A stretch of DNA of 64,000 bases from an uncultured Amylibacter sp. GTDB taxonomy: Bacteria > Pseudomonadota > Alphaproteobacteria > Rhodobacterales > Rhodobacteraceae. The notes under the pieces are model-generated. The model ran no database searches, was not told where the DNA came from, and saw only the letters and a program-made list of their open reading frames with translations. The first letter of the stretch is position 1. Each line of letters begins with the position of its first letter. The DNA lies in assembly GCA_947497475.1 (NCBI GenBank), contig CANMGS010000002.1:864249-928248 (forward strand). The letters are read 5' to 3'. The translations under genes and the position numbers were made by a program. Positions 20,996-30,391 of this stretch are shown here, piece by piece.

Positions 20996-21592
20996 ATGTT
21001 GATTTTTATCAAAGAAAAGCTGGTTTTTTTTGCAACCCCAAAGACAGCATCAACCTCTATTGAGACAACTTTAGGAACATTATGTGAAATTCGCCTGTCA
21101 AAAAACCCTGCACTAAAACACACACCATACAGAAAATACAAACGTCTCTTAGAACCTTTTGTTCAAACAGTGATGCCAGAAAAGCCAGATTGTGTTGCCG
21201 CATTTCGCGAACCTGTCGATTGGCTAAGCAGCTGGTACAGATATCGCAGCCGCAAAGAATTGATCGGAAAACCAAACAGTACGCATGGTTTAACCTTTGA
21301 TGAATTTATCGAAGCTTATTTACAAGAGGATCAACCACCCTATGCCCGCCTTGGAAGCCAAGCAAAATTTGTATCTGACAAAAATGAGAATATCGGCATA
21401 ACACATTTGTTCCGCTATGATCAGATTGATCACATGGTGGGCTTCTTATCTGAACGTTTGAAAAAACAGATCACTTTGCCCAAAACCAATGTCTCTCCAA
21501 AGGTAGAAGTTTCTTTAAGCCCGAACCTATTAAAAGAATTACAAACGGCCCAAAAACGTGATTTTGAGATTTATAATTCAATCACATTATAA
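20996..21592 (+). CDS. Sulfotransferase-family protein
   Basis: 198 aa. The 5'-phosphosulfate loop is at about residues 12-22 (FFATPKTASTSIE) and a 3'-phosphate motif at about 67-81 (VAAFREPVDWLSSWYRYRSR), the two PAPS-binding motifs of the sulfotransferase 2 type. Acceptor unknown. The 3' end overlaps the convergent CckA-like gene by 6 nt. Confidence 0.8.
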   Translation: MLIFIKEKLVFFATPKTASTSIETTLGTLCEIRLSKNPALKHTPYRKYKRLLEPFVQTVMPEKPDCVAAFREPVDWLSSWYRYRSRKELIGKPNSTHGLTFDEFIEAYLQEDQPPYARLGSQAKFVSDKNENIGITHLFRYDQIDHMVGFLSERLKKQITLPKTNVSPKVEVSLSPNLLKELQTAQKRDFEIYNSITL

Positions 21593-23353
21593 CTCGGCAC
21601 GTATATCGCTCACAGTTTGAATAAGCTTAGATAATGTAAACGGTTTGGGAATAAATTGTGCACCCGTTATTTCACCAAATTCTTGTGAAAAGGTTTCTTC
21701 GGCATAGCCAGACACAAAAATCACATGCACCTCAGGCCGTTTAAGCAAAGCTTTACGTACCCATGTTGGCCCATCTTCGCCTGGCATGACGACATCAGAC
21801 ACGAAAATATCTATCTGCTGGTTCGGGTCATCCACAAAAACCATCGCCTCTTCCGCAGAGCCAGCTTCCAGTACTGTCACATCCTGCATACTCAACGCAC
21901 GCGCAGCAAAGCTGCGGACAGGCACCTCATCTTCAACCAACAAAACCGTCGTTCCCTTAAGAGAGGTACTGACGACTTTTGCTCCTTCAGCTTTTTTCAC
22001 CATTGGTGCTTCAACATGGCTGGTTACGGGCAGTAACACACTGAATGTCGTCCCCACCCCTATCTTACTATCGGCAAGGATATACCCGCCAGTTTGCTTC
22101 ACAATGCCATAAACAGTAGACAATCCTAACCCAGTTCCTTCACCTACATCTTTCGTGGTGAAAAATGGGTCAAAGATATGGGACAAGTTCTTTGGCTCAA
22201 TTCCACACCCGCTGTCCGAGACTAAGATTTCAACATAACGGCCTTTGGGAATAGGTGCATTTCCTTTGACCACATCTTCAAGAAATACAGTTTCAGTCGT
22301 CGAGATATCGACAGTGCCCCCATCCGGCATAGCATCTCGCGCATTCACTACAAGGTTCATCACAACCTGCTCCAATTGCCGTTTATCCACATAAACGCTC
22401 GGCAGATTTTCTGCATGTTGCAAAATTAATTCAATTTTCGCCCCTAAAAGACGATTTAATAAATGAGTCATATCCGCCAAAGCCTCATCCACATTCAAAA
22501 CATTAGGTTGCAATGTTTGCTTGCGCGAAAACGCCAAAAGCTGCCCGACCAATGCAGCAGCACGGTTTGCATTTTGATGGATTTGGATCAGGTCACTATA
22601 ATCAGGGTCACCTTTATCGTGCCGTAACAATAGTAAATCACAATATCCAGAAATAGCCGTCAAAAGATTATTAAAGTCATGCGCAACCCCGCCAGCCAAT
22701 TGACCAATTGCTTGCATTTTTTGACTTTGAACAAATTGGGCTTCAAGTGTTTTTAATTCTGTTGCATCACTAATAACAGCGATTAAATCTGATCCCCCCC
22801 TTGGGTCCATACTGATCAAAGATACATGCAGAAACACTTCGGATTTGGGGCCAGTGACCTGCACCAATTTTGGCTCCCCGCGTGCCGCACGTTCGTTCAA
22901 ATCATCCAACCAATCTGGCACAGGGCGTGTTAAACCAGATACAATCTCTGATATATTAGGGCTATCCCCTTCTCTAAGCCCTAAAATGTTACGTGAAAAC
23001 TGATTGGTTTGTTTAATTCGACCATCCTTTGCCACCCGTAAAAGAGCGATAGGCAAACTGTCAAAAAGTTCCTGTACAGTAATCGTTCCAGCTTTTGCCA
23101 AAGCCTGCATCCGGATTTTTTTCTTTTGCGCATCTATCAATTTATCATTTGAAATAAGTCGCTTAGACATCAGCCAATATGTAAAAGCAGCCGTAGAGAA
23201 AACCGTTACAGGGATCATAATGACTACGGGATATAAATGTTTGTTTAAAAAAGGAAAAAGGAATGCAACAAAACACCCTAAAACGATCAAGATAAAAAGG
23301 ATTGTTTTATCACTTTGTAAATATTCAAACGGTTTAATAAAAAAATTCTGCAT
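21587..23353 (-). CDS. cckA: CckA-like hybrid histidine kinase
   Basis: 588 aa. Two membrane helices (about residues 17-35 and 43-62), a PAS domain (about 95-200), HisKA with phospho-acceptor H225 in GGVAHDFNNLL, a HATPase domain with NARDAMPDGG (337-346), DSGCGI and GTGLGLSTVYGIVKQTGG, then a receiver with D520 (IFVSDVVMPGEDG). This is the CckA layout. CckA feeds CtrA through ChpT and in Rhodobacterales controls motility and gene transfer agent production. It is a short CckA, as family members often carry a longer N-terminal region. Confidence 0.88.
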   Translation of the reverse strand: MQNFFIKPFEYLQSDKTILFILIVLGCFVAFLFPFLNKHLYPVVIMIPVTVFSTAAFTYWLMSKRLISNDKLIDAQKKKIRMQALAKAGTITVQELFDSLPIALLRVAKDGRIKQTNQFSRNILGLREGDSPNISEIVSGLTRPVPDWLDDLNERAARGEPKLVQVTGPKSEVFLHVSLISMDPRGGSDLIAVISDATELKTLEAQFVQSQKMQAIGQLAGGVAHDFNNLLTAISGYCDLLLLRHDKGDPDYSDLIQIHQNANRAAALVGQLLAFSRKQTLQPNVLNVDEALADMTHLLNRLLGAKIELILQHAENLPSVYVDKRQLEQVVMNLVVNARDAMPDGGTVDISTTETVFLEDVVKGNAPIPKGRYVEILVSDSGCGIEPKNLSHIFDPFFTTKDVGEGTGLGLSTVYGIVKQTGGYILADSKIGVGTTFSVLLPVTSHVEAPMVKKAEGAKVVSTSLKGTTVLLVEDEVPVRSFAARALSMQDVTVLEAGSAEEAMVFVDDPNQQIDIFVSDVVMPGEDGPTWVRKALLKRPEVHVIFVSGYAEETFSQEFGEITGAQFIPKPFTLSKLIQTVSDIRAEL

Positions 23354-23406
23354 AAAATAATTTGCTCCAAAATTTAAATTAGAAGCAAATTTACGCGTAT
23401 GACAAC

Positions 23407-24594
23407 CTAAGATTGTTGTTTCTGTAAAACTTCTAAAAAGAAACCATCTGTACCGCGGCTTGGTAAAAACTTTTTACGGCTCAAAGATTCCCAATCTGGA
23501 TGGTCTTTTAAAAAGGTTTCAATTTGGTTTTCATTTTCATCAAATAATAAAGAGCAGGTCACATAAGCCAAATACCCGTTTGGTGTGACCAACTCTTGAG
23601 CACTTCGAAGAATGGTTTGTTGAGTTTCGCAAAGCGTATCCAAATCTTGCTGTGTGAAACGCCATTTACCATCTGGATTACGCCGCCATGCCCCAGTTCC
23701 AGAACAAGGTACATCCAACAGAACCAAATCGTATTGCGTATCTTGGGATATAGGATCGTCGATAAGAACTTTTACTGTTGCACCAGCTCGTTTTGCACGT
23801 GCTGGTAAATCACCCATACGCGCCTGACTTTGATCATATGCAAATAACTTCACATCATTGGTGACCTTTGCAGCGATAGCCAAAGACTTCCCACCACCGC
23901 CAGCGCAATAATCCATGATCGTCTTTGTCTTAGCTACAGGTAATGCATCAACAATGGCCTGTGATCCTGCATCTTGGATTTCAACAAGCCCCTCTTTATA
24001 GGCTGTCGATAAAGCAACACGTCGTGGGTTCGTTAACACCCTTAACGCCGTTGAAGAAATATCTAACGTTTCCGTTTGAATATCTTCTTTCATCAAAGCT
24101 GATTGTGCCGCGCCTACATCTGACTTTCGCGTATTCACACGCAAATCAAGCGCCCCTCGGTTTTGCAAAGCAATGAATATTGTTTCACTTTCATCGCCCA
24201 GCGAACTTTGTAATTTGGGGGTAATCCAATCTGGAAGGTCAAATAATACAGATGGCGCAGCAGGCTTTTTTTCTACTTCTAAGCTTTGCAATTCACCATC
24301 CGTTAACTTTGCTGGTGCAAATTTCTCTCCAGTAAAAACATCCGTTATAACATTATCATTTTTCAGAATATGCCCAGCCACACAGCCACGAGCAGTAGAA
24401 AAACCAGCACTATGCATAAAAGACCGCTTACAACGTAAACAATCAAAAACGATATCCCGCACTGCTGCGCGATCTTTTGAACCAGCATAACGATTGGAAC
24501 GTGCCCAATTGGTTAACGTCTTTTCTGCAGGCTCCCCCGAAAAGATCATGTCCAAAATATCAATGGCAGCTGCATATCGGGCATTGGGGGTCAT
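23407..24594 (-). CDS. RsmB/NOP-type rRNA cytosine-C5 methyltransferase
   Basis: 395 aa. An N-terminal NusB-like part (YAAAIDILDMIFSGEPAEKTL), then an AdoMet-binding Rossmann domain (IMDYCAGGGGKSLAIAA, about residues 218-234). Both catalytic cysteines are in the pattern: LDVPCSGTGAWRRNPD and YVTCSLLFDENE. It methylates a cytosine in rRNA. The start is just before the NusB-like part. Confidence 0.9.
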   Translation of the reverse strand: MTPNARYAAAIDILDMIFSGEPAEKTLTNWARSNRYAGSKDRAAVRDIVFDCLRCKRSFMHSAGFSTARGCVAGHILKNDNVITDVFTGEKFAPAKLTDGELQSLEVEKKPAAPSVLFDLPDWITPKLQSSLGDESETIFIALQNRGALDLRVNTRKSDVGAAQSALMKEDIQTETLDISSTALRVLTNPRRVALSTAYKEGLVEIQDAGSQAIVDALPVAKTKTIMDYCAGGGGKSLAIAAKVTNDVKLFAYDQSQARMGDLPARAKRAGATVKVLIDDPISQDTQYDLVLLDVPCSGTGAWRRNPDGKWRFTQQDLDTLCETQQTILRSAQELVTPNGYLAYVTCSLLFDENENQIETFLKDHPDWESLSRKKFLPSRGTDGFFLEVLQKQQS

Positions 24595-24686
24595 AGTCTA
24601 TCAACCATTATAAAACTTAAGATATGGCATCTTTAATCTAATGACGTTCAGCATACCACTGGCAAAGTATAATATGTCATTATTCG

Positions 24687-25724
24687 CTATACGTATGGCG
24701 ACAAGAATCTTGTTTCACTGACTTTTAAGGATTTACGTGCGCTCGGGCCAAAACATTCTGGGTTATGTTGCAGCTCGGGAAAAATTTGGAACAATTCACT
24801 GCGCGCGCCCTCTTCAATCGTATCCAGACCAACGGCACCAGGATGAAAACTTTCTGTGCGTAGCCCATTTGAATAAACGACTTCATGACGGTCAAACAGA
24901 ATATGAATATATTCAGTCGATTTCACACCATAATCCGTAAAGACACTGTGATCGTTACAAAGCCCTTTCACAGGTGCCAGCGCTTGTTTTGTTCCATAGT
25001 TCAAAGATAGATTATGACCGCTCACCAAAACGCGGTGGTGTGGTGATAACCACATATCTGCACATGGTACGCCTTTACCAAAAGCATCTTTCTTTATCAT
25101 AACAGGGCGCAGGTTATTATGCGCATATAAACGTGCACCCGTAATTTTCTTACGACCGACCCAACGAATAGCTTGAACACCATTGTCTGCTGTAATCACC
25201 AAATCACCAACACTCAGTTCTTCAACCAATCGATCCCCTGATGGTGTCGTGATCAATGTCCCAGGCGTAAAACAAATAGCGCCAACAACATCATCAAACT
25301 CAAGATTATTGGTTGGTGTCGTATTTGACGTTGTAAATGTATAAGTGACACCGACTTCCAAAGGTGCTGTTGGTAAAAAGCCAACTAAGATGCCGTTCCC
25401 AAAAGTACTGTTTGGGTTACTATCCACTTCGACACGGTATAAAGTTATTGTCGAACCGTCAGGCGCAACCAAGTTGAATTGTGACTCAGCATATATTGTC
25501 GTCGTCGGGCCGCCTGCAATGAAGTTACCATCCAGATCCGTTACAGTTCCAAATTGGTTGGTATCATTGCCATCTTCATTGCGATTTAAATCGCCTTCAA
25601 AAATGTCATCATCATCATCAATATCAAGCAATACATCCGTGGATTCGTCATAGTCGTTAGGCAACGAAACCGTATTCCCTGAAAAGTTCAGAGCTGTTGT
25701 ATTGTATGCTTCAAAAATAGCCAT
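24687..25724 (-). CDS. Hint-domain protein, probably secreted
   Basis: 345 aa. The N-terminal half is Asp/Asn-rich (DIDDDDDIFEGDLNRNEDGN), then a beta-rich part. From about residue 150 a Hint (hedgehog/intein) domain starts at CFTPGTLITTPSGDRLVEEL, with SPHHRVLVSG later. This family is very common in Rhodobacterales and is usually secreted by a type I route. The function is unknown. Confidence 0.85.
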   Translation of the reverse strand: MAIFEAYNTTALNFSGNTVSLPNDYDESTDVLLDIDDDDDIFEGDLNRNEDGNDTNQFGTVTDLDGNFIAGGPTTTIYAESQFNLVAPDGSTITLYRVEVDSNPNSTFGNGILVGFLPTAPLEVGVTYTFTTSNTTPTNNLEFDDVVGAICFTPGTLITTPSGDRLVEELSVGDLVITADNGVQAIRWVGRKKITGARLYAHNNLRPVMIKKDAFGKGVPCADMWLSPHHRVLVSGHNLSLNYGTKQALAPVKGLCNDHSVFTDYGVKSTEYIHILFDRHEVVYSNGLRTESFHPGAVGLDTIEEGARSELFQIFPELQHNPECFGPSARKSLKVSETRFLSPYV

Positions 25725-25876
25725 TATACTGCTGCTTGTGCCTTATTTAACTCAAAGGTTCTTAGAGTTAAAAATAAGTCAAATTATGGCAAAATCAGGA
25801 CTTATAACGCTACGTTAACTACATGATAACAAACAAAAATGTTACTAATCTTGATGCTTTTAGAATGAACAAACTA

Positions 25877-25902
25877 CGCCGACCATCTTTAGACAATCGG
25901 CG
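25877..25902 (-). terminator. Possible terminator of guaB
   Basis: A 6-bp inverted repeat CGCCGA/TCGGCG spans 26 bases just downstream of the guaB stop, followed on the minus strand by TAGTTTGTTC. Weak, with a long loop. Confidence 0.4.
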
Positions 25903-25908
25903 CTCATA

Positions 25909-27378
<1,470 letters not shown>

Positions 27379-27470
27379 TTATCGGTATTGACGCTGCCAT
27401 ATCTCATGGATACGCGACAATTGAAAGAGACAAATTGTACCAGTGTAATGGGACACTTATTCTTTCAGTA

Positions 27471-27499
27471 AGCGGAAGATACAGGGTGAAAGCGGAAGA
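27471..27499 (+). repeat. Twin AGCGGAAGA repeats near the candidate left end
   Basis: AGCGGAAGA occurs at 27471-27479 and 27491-27499, exactly 20 bp apart, which is two helical turns. The first copy is preceded by TTTCAGTA, loosely like the MuA-site consensus. They could be transposase-binding sites of the left end. No copy was seen in the last 500 bases of the window. Confidence 0.4.
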
Positions 27500-27705
27500 A
27501 ATCGGATGAAGCCTTAAAAATAAGGGCTTTTAAAAAGAAAATTTAAAAATTGGCGAATTGATTAGTGTCTTTCAGTGACGTCAGAAAGAGGCACTAACGT
27601 CATTAAGCATGAATATAGAGAATCATTCACACTAATGTTTAAATGGCCTGTAATAGCTTATTTAAAAGGGCTTTGAGAGATTTTTAAAATTGGTAGTGAC
27701 TTACG

Positions 27706-27816
27706 AACTTTTACATCTGGGTAAAAGTTATCAATGAAGGTAAAAGTTATACAAACCCATATATTTAAGGCTTTGATGATTTTTATTTCAAAATCATATG
27801 TAAATTACTTTTACCC
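27706..27816. repeat. Array of AACTTTTAC/GTAAAAGTT words
   Basis: A 9-bp perfect inverted repeat with a 6-nt spacer (27706-27714 and 27721-27729) is followed by a direct copy (GGTAAAAGTTAT at 27720-27731 and 27739-27750, 19 bp apart) and an inverted partial copy at 27807-27816. The array lies downstream of luxI and could be protein-binding sites or a weak transcription stop. Confidence 0.6.
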
Positions 27817-27839
27817 GTTTTCAGAAATTTTCGTGGTTA

Positions 27840-28439
27840 CTAAGCCGCTAACTTATAACGGATCACACAGAATGGGTTTTGCGGGTCACCGATATTAGGC
27901 CCTCCACGTTCAACGACAAAACCATTTCTGGGTAACCACCTCAAAAAGAATGGGCTCATTAAGCCAAGTATCTCTACGCCATTCTGTGTTTTAATAAAGT
28001 CGGAAGCTGCCTCACAAACTCGCTTTAGAACATTATTGCGATCCGTTATTGATAATTCTGAATTAACAGCGAAACGAGTGGCTTCCCATATATTATCTTC
28101 TTTTGGTGCATGGTTTGTTAGTTCCATTGGAATGCCAGATAATAAGCCAAGACTTGCATCCCGTATCATATAAGACCAACCAGATTTAAGATTTACAGAA
28201 GTCTTTATTAACCTAGTTGTTCCTAGAACCTTACGATCTTGATCGTGTACTATAACATAATGAGCGTAAGGATTATCGTATTGATCGAACTCTATGTCAT
28301 CGCCACTACAGGCGGCTGTGTCTAAATCCCAACCCATCTTTTTAACAAAAAGACGATGCCTGATTTGAAGCATATTCTGATAAAGGTCACCATTAATGTG
28401 AATATTATCGATGCTAAGTATTGTAGATGAAAGCTCCAT
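27840..28439 (-). CDS. luxI: Acyl-homoserine-lactone synthase, LuxI family
   Basis: 199 aa. It makes an N-acyl homoserine lactone signal from SAM and acyl-ACP. The conserved LuxI residues are in place: R27, F31, W37 (RHRLFVKKMGW), the acidic positions around 50-55 (EFDQYD), R76 (LGTTRLI) and E119/R122 in WEATRFAV. Length is normal. It is 57 nt downstream of luxR on the same strand, and a half copy of the phage operator (GTATGAT) lies 10 nt before its ATG. The acyl chain cannot be predicted. It lies in AT-rich DNA leftward of the phage repressor, and I infer that it is prophage cargo. Confidence 0.92.
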   Translation of the reverse strand: MELSSTILSIDNIHINGDLYQNMLQIRHRLFVKKMGWDLDTAACSGDDIEFDQYDNPYAHYVIVHDQDRKVLGTTRLIKTSVNLKSGWSYMIRDASLGLLSGIPMELTNHAPKEDNIWEATRFAVNSELSITDRNNVLKRVCEAASDFIKTQNGVEILGLMSPFFLRWLPRNGFVVERGGPNIGDPQNPFCVIRYKLAA

Positions 28440-28448
28440 CCCACTCAG

Positions 28449-28455
28449 GTATGAT
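28449..28455. promoter_or_regulatory. Half-site of the phage operator before luxI
   Basis: GTATGAT, identical to one arm of the operators at 29109-29145 and 29727-29803, lies 10 nt upstream of the luxI ATG. The other arm is not recognisable, so it may be chance. Confidence 0.3.
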
Positions 28456-28496
28456 AATATTCACATTAAGTAAATAAATATCAGTTAAATATTCTA

Positions 28497-29093
28497 TTAA
28501 GCAGATAAATTACCCCACTTCTGCAGCGAGTAGGCGTTTAAAGCGCAAGTCCAATTAAGTATATCTAATGTTTTACATATGGCTATCTTGTGCTGTGCAA
28601 CACCTGGTATTGATATGCCCATTTCGGCGGCTATTGCTTTTTGTGAATTACCTTCTTCTGCAAGTTCCATCACTTCTAACTGTCTATCCGTTAACAAATC
28701 GACGCGAGAAGCTATTTCAATTCTATGCATTTTTATTGTTGAAGTTTTTAAATCATTCATTTCCTGTGTTGAGGTAGCGTCTAGCTTTGCTGCTAAAATC
28801 ATCTTATTCCCTCCATATAACGAAGTAACAACAGCATTTGCATCTGCATCAAAACATTTGGCTTCTTCATAAAGTTCAGATTGTCTAAATTGCTCTGGGA
28901 TTATTTGGCAAATAGTTCGTGTAATTGGTTGCATCCCAATATGTGTAACTGGATCATTTAAGAAATAACTTTTCTTCATATATCGATCCATCCATTTTTG
29001 ATTATAAGAGGATTGTACGGAGCTTGGTTTGGCAGGGTTCACACCCGAGTTTGAGCCAAAATTAATTACAGAAGTTGGTAAATGTGGCAGCAT
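28497..29093 (-). CDS. luxR: LuxR family autoinducer-binding transcription regulator
   Basis: 198 aa. The N-terminal autoinducer-binding domain has W34, Y38, D47 and P48, which keep the spacing of W57, Y61, D70 and P71 of TraR/LuxR, so the signal pocket seems real. The N-terminus is about 23 residues shorter than usual. A GerE-type HTH fills about residues 131-190 (LTDRQLEVMELAEEGNSQKAIAAEMGIS). A Shine-Dalgarno AAGGAA precedes the ATG at 29093. It lies directly leftward of the phage repressor and is followed by luxI. Two phage-type operators cover its promoter region. Confidence 0.92.
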   Translation of the reverse strand: MLPHLPTSVINFGSNSGVNPAKPSSVQSSYNQKWMDRYMKKSYFLNDPVTHIGMQPITRTICQIIPEQFRQSELYEEAKCFDADANAVVTSLYGGNKMILAAKLDATSTQEMNDLKTSTIKMHRIEIASRVDLLTDRQLEVMELAEEGNSQKAIAAEMGISIPGVAQHKIAICKTLDILNWTCALNAYSLQKWGNLSA

Positions 29094-29108
29094 ATTAAAA
29101 TTCCTTAT

Positions 29109-29126
29109 ATCATACTTTAGTGTGTT
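29109..29126. promoter_or_regulatory. Phage-type operator 1 at the luxR promoter
   Basis: ATCATAC-TTTA-GTGTGTT. The left arm is identical to the operators beside the phage repressor and the right arm differs at two positions. It lies just upstream of the luxR ribosome-binding site. Confidence 0.6.
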
Positions 29127-29127
29127 T

Positions 29128-29145
29128 TTAATACTATAGTATGAT
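29128..29145. promoter_or_regulatory. Phage-type operator 2 at the luxR promoter
   Basis: TTAATAC-TATA-GTATGAT. The right arm is identical to the operators beside the repressor and the left arm has two differences. On the minus strand it would lie between a possible -35 (TTGCAC, 29149-29154) and a -10-like TATTAA, where a bound repressor would block luxR transcription. Confidence 0.6.
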
Positions 29146-29236
29146 TTAGTGCAAGTTAATTTATTATGTCACTTTAAATTGACTCTCCTTACCTAACGAA
29201 ATAGTTAGTTTTATATTTTAAAAAGTTGAGTACCTA

Positions 29237-29407
29237 ATGGATTACGATCAAAAAGCGAAGTCGCTCCCTGGCATAGTAGTAGATGAATTGAAAATATGTA
29301 TAGATGCTATGAGCCAAGAATGCTTACTTGATACTATTTTGCTGGCTCATCGTTTGCGTAGCGCTTCTGCACTTCGTCAAGTAGGTTGTATTGATCCGAA
29401 ATAGATA
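29237..29407 (+). CDS. Small open frame, function unknown
   Basis: 56 codons from the ATG at 29237 (MDYDQKAKSLPGIVVDELK) to a stop at 29407, in the gap left of the repressor and antisense to its last 24 codons. The composition looks protein-like (LLDTILLAHRLRSAS) but there is no clear ribosome-binding site. It may be chance. Confidence 0.25.
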
Positions 29408-29711
29408 GGTCTTGGATTATTTTTAAGAGCTCACCATAGGGATCATGTAGCGGATTATCAGTATCTAACTGGTTTATATTTGACTTACCTAAAGCGGGTA
29501 GAAGCCTATCTAAAGTTCTTGTTGATAAACTCTCTGATGCACCAGAGAAAAACTTAGTCAAAGTGTTGGGCGATAAGTTGCATTCACGTGCAATGTTTGT
29601 TGGGTCTGTGTTCTCTGCAGCGATCAAGATACGGAGGTTTTTACGTCTCCGATCCCATAGTTTCTTATCGTAATCATCACTACTTTTCATAACAAACCCG
29701 TTAGATTTCAT
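29334..29711 (-). CDS. Phage repressor, XRE-type HTH
   Basis: 125 aa; an internal ATG at 29690 gives 118 aa. The N-terminal HTH covers about residues 25-75 (LWDRRRKNLRILIAAENTDPTNIARECNLSPNTLTKF). There is no LexA-like peptidase domain, so it is not obviously cleaved by RecA. Placed leftward at the edge of the rightward early operon, it matches Mu c. Two perfect or near-perfect ATCATAC-N4-GTATGAT palindromes lie between it and the first early gene, and related ones lie before luxR, so it probably binds both. Confidence 0.85.
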   Translation of the reverse strand: MKSNGFVMKSSDDYDKKLWDRRRKNLRILIAAENTDPTNIARECNLSPNTLTKFFSGASESLSTRTLDRLLPALGKSNINQLDTDNPLHDPYGELLKIIQDLSISDQYNLLDEVQKRYANDEPAK

Positions 29712-29726
29712 ACATTAATATACGCA

Positions 29727-29744
29727 ATCATACAAAAGTATGAA
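29727..29744. promoter_or_regulatory. Repressor operator, early control region
   Basis: ATCATAC-AAAA-GTATGAA, a palindrome with one mismatch, 16 bases in front of the repressor start. It may control both the repressor and the early promoter. Confidence 0.7.
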
Positions 29745-29785
29745 GCTATATTTAAATATAGGTAAATCATATTTTTATGCTTGTT

Positions 29786-29803
29786 ATCATACCAAAGTAT
29801 GAT
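29786..29803. promoter_or_regulatory. Repressor operator, perfect palindrome in the early promoter
   Basis: ATCATAC-CAAA-GTATGAT, flanked by TT and AA to form a 22-bp palindrome. A possible -35 (TTGTTA, 29781-29786) and -10 (TAATGT, 29803-29808) for rightward transcription overlap it. This is where Mu-type repressors shut off the early promoter. Confidence 0.75.
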
Positions 29804-29832
29804 AATGTGCAGAAAAATAGGATGATCGAGCA

Positions 29833-30165
29833 ATGTTACCAACAGTTTTAGAATACAAAGTATGGGTTAATTATGCACTTTGGCGGTTGAATATGCCAAA
29901 GTCAGCTTTTCTCCGATACGACAAAGCGCCTGGTTCGGTTAATCGGGTGCGAAATATACTAAATAAATATTCAAGCATTAACTTGAGTATGGCTCGTAAG
30001 CTTGAGGAGGAAATATTAGCAGAGGCAAAAAAGCTAGATATTGAAATTGTACCTCTATCTGAATGTCATAAAAACTCAGAATTTTGGCCGTTAATATTCC
30101 ATAAGCACGTAGAAGGTGGCAATGCAGATGAATTGCCATGTCAGGTGGCTGTAAATGCAAAATAA
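29833..30165 (+). CDS. First early-operon gene, unknown (Ner position)
   Basis: 110 aa. The location matches Mu ner, but no convincing HTH could be read. Residues 1-70 are basic and helical (YKVWVNYALWRLNMPKSAFLRYDKAPGSV). It overlaps the following gene by 11 nt, so the operon is compact. Function not identified. Confidence 0.6.
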   Translation: MLPTVLEYKVWVNYALWRLNMPKSAFLRYDKAPGSVNRVRNILNKYSSINLSMARKLEEEILAEAKKLDIEIVPLSECHKNSEFWPLIFHKHVEGGNADELPCQVAVNAK

Positions 30166-30391
30166 TATTGCAAAATCCACCATAGTCGCTGCGTGTTCTG
30201 AAATCCTAAGATCAGCCGCATCTGGTCAAGGATGCCCCAACCCTCGCGTCGCGCACTTGGCGAGTGGTTGGGGCGCTATCAAGCGTCTTAACCGTTATTT
30301 GAACAACAGCATCTTGGGCGACCTAATTGGGTTACTTGGTTTGTGTGCAGCAATTGCATCCACAGTATTTTTTGCAGGAATTTTACAATGA
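30155..30391 (+). CDS. Small early protein with a C-terminal membrane helix
   Basis: 78 aa; hydrophobic segment at about residues 53-76 (ILGDLIGLLGLCAAIASTVFFAGIL). The coding sequence contains the strong hairpin at 30234-30274. It overlaps the next ORF by four bases (ATGA), which argues that it is translated. Function unknown. Confidence 0.55.
   Translation: MQNNIAKSTIVAACSEILRSAASGQGCPNPRVAHLASGWGAIKRLNRYLNNSILGDLIGLLGLCAAIASTVFFAGILQ
30234..30274. other. Long GC-rich inverted repeat inside an early gene
   Basis: Arms GCCCCAACCCTCGC (30234-30247) and GCGAGTGGTTGGGGC (30260-30274) pair over 14 bp with one bulged base and a 12-nt loop. It is stronger and more GC-rich than anything around it. 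Confidence 0.85.

Noticed and set aside
27465..27485. Match of the first AGCGGAAGA repeat to the MuA-site consensus
   Set aside because: Only part of the consensus fits and the spacing is two bases short, so it is not claimed as a proven MuA site.
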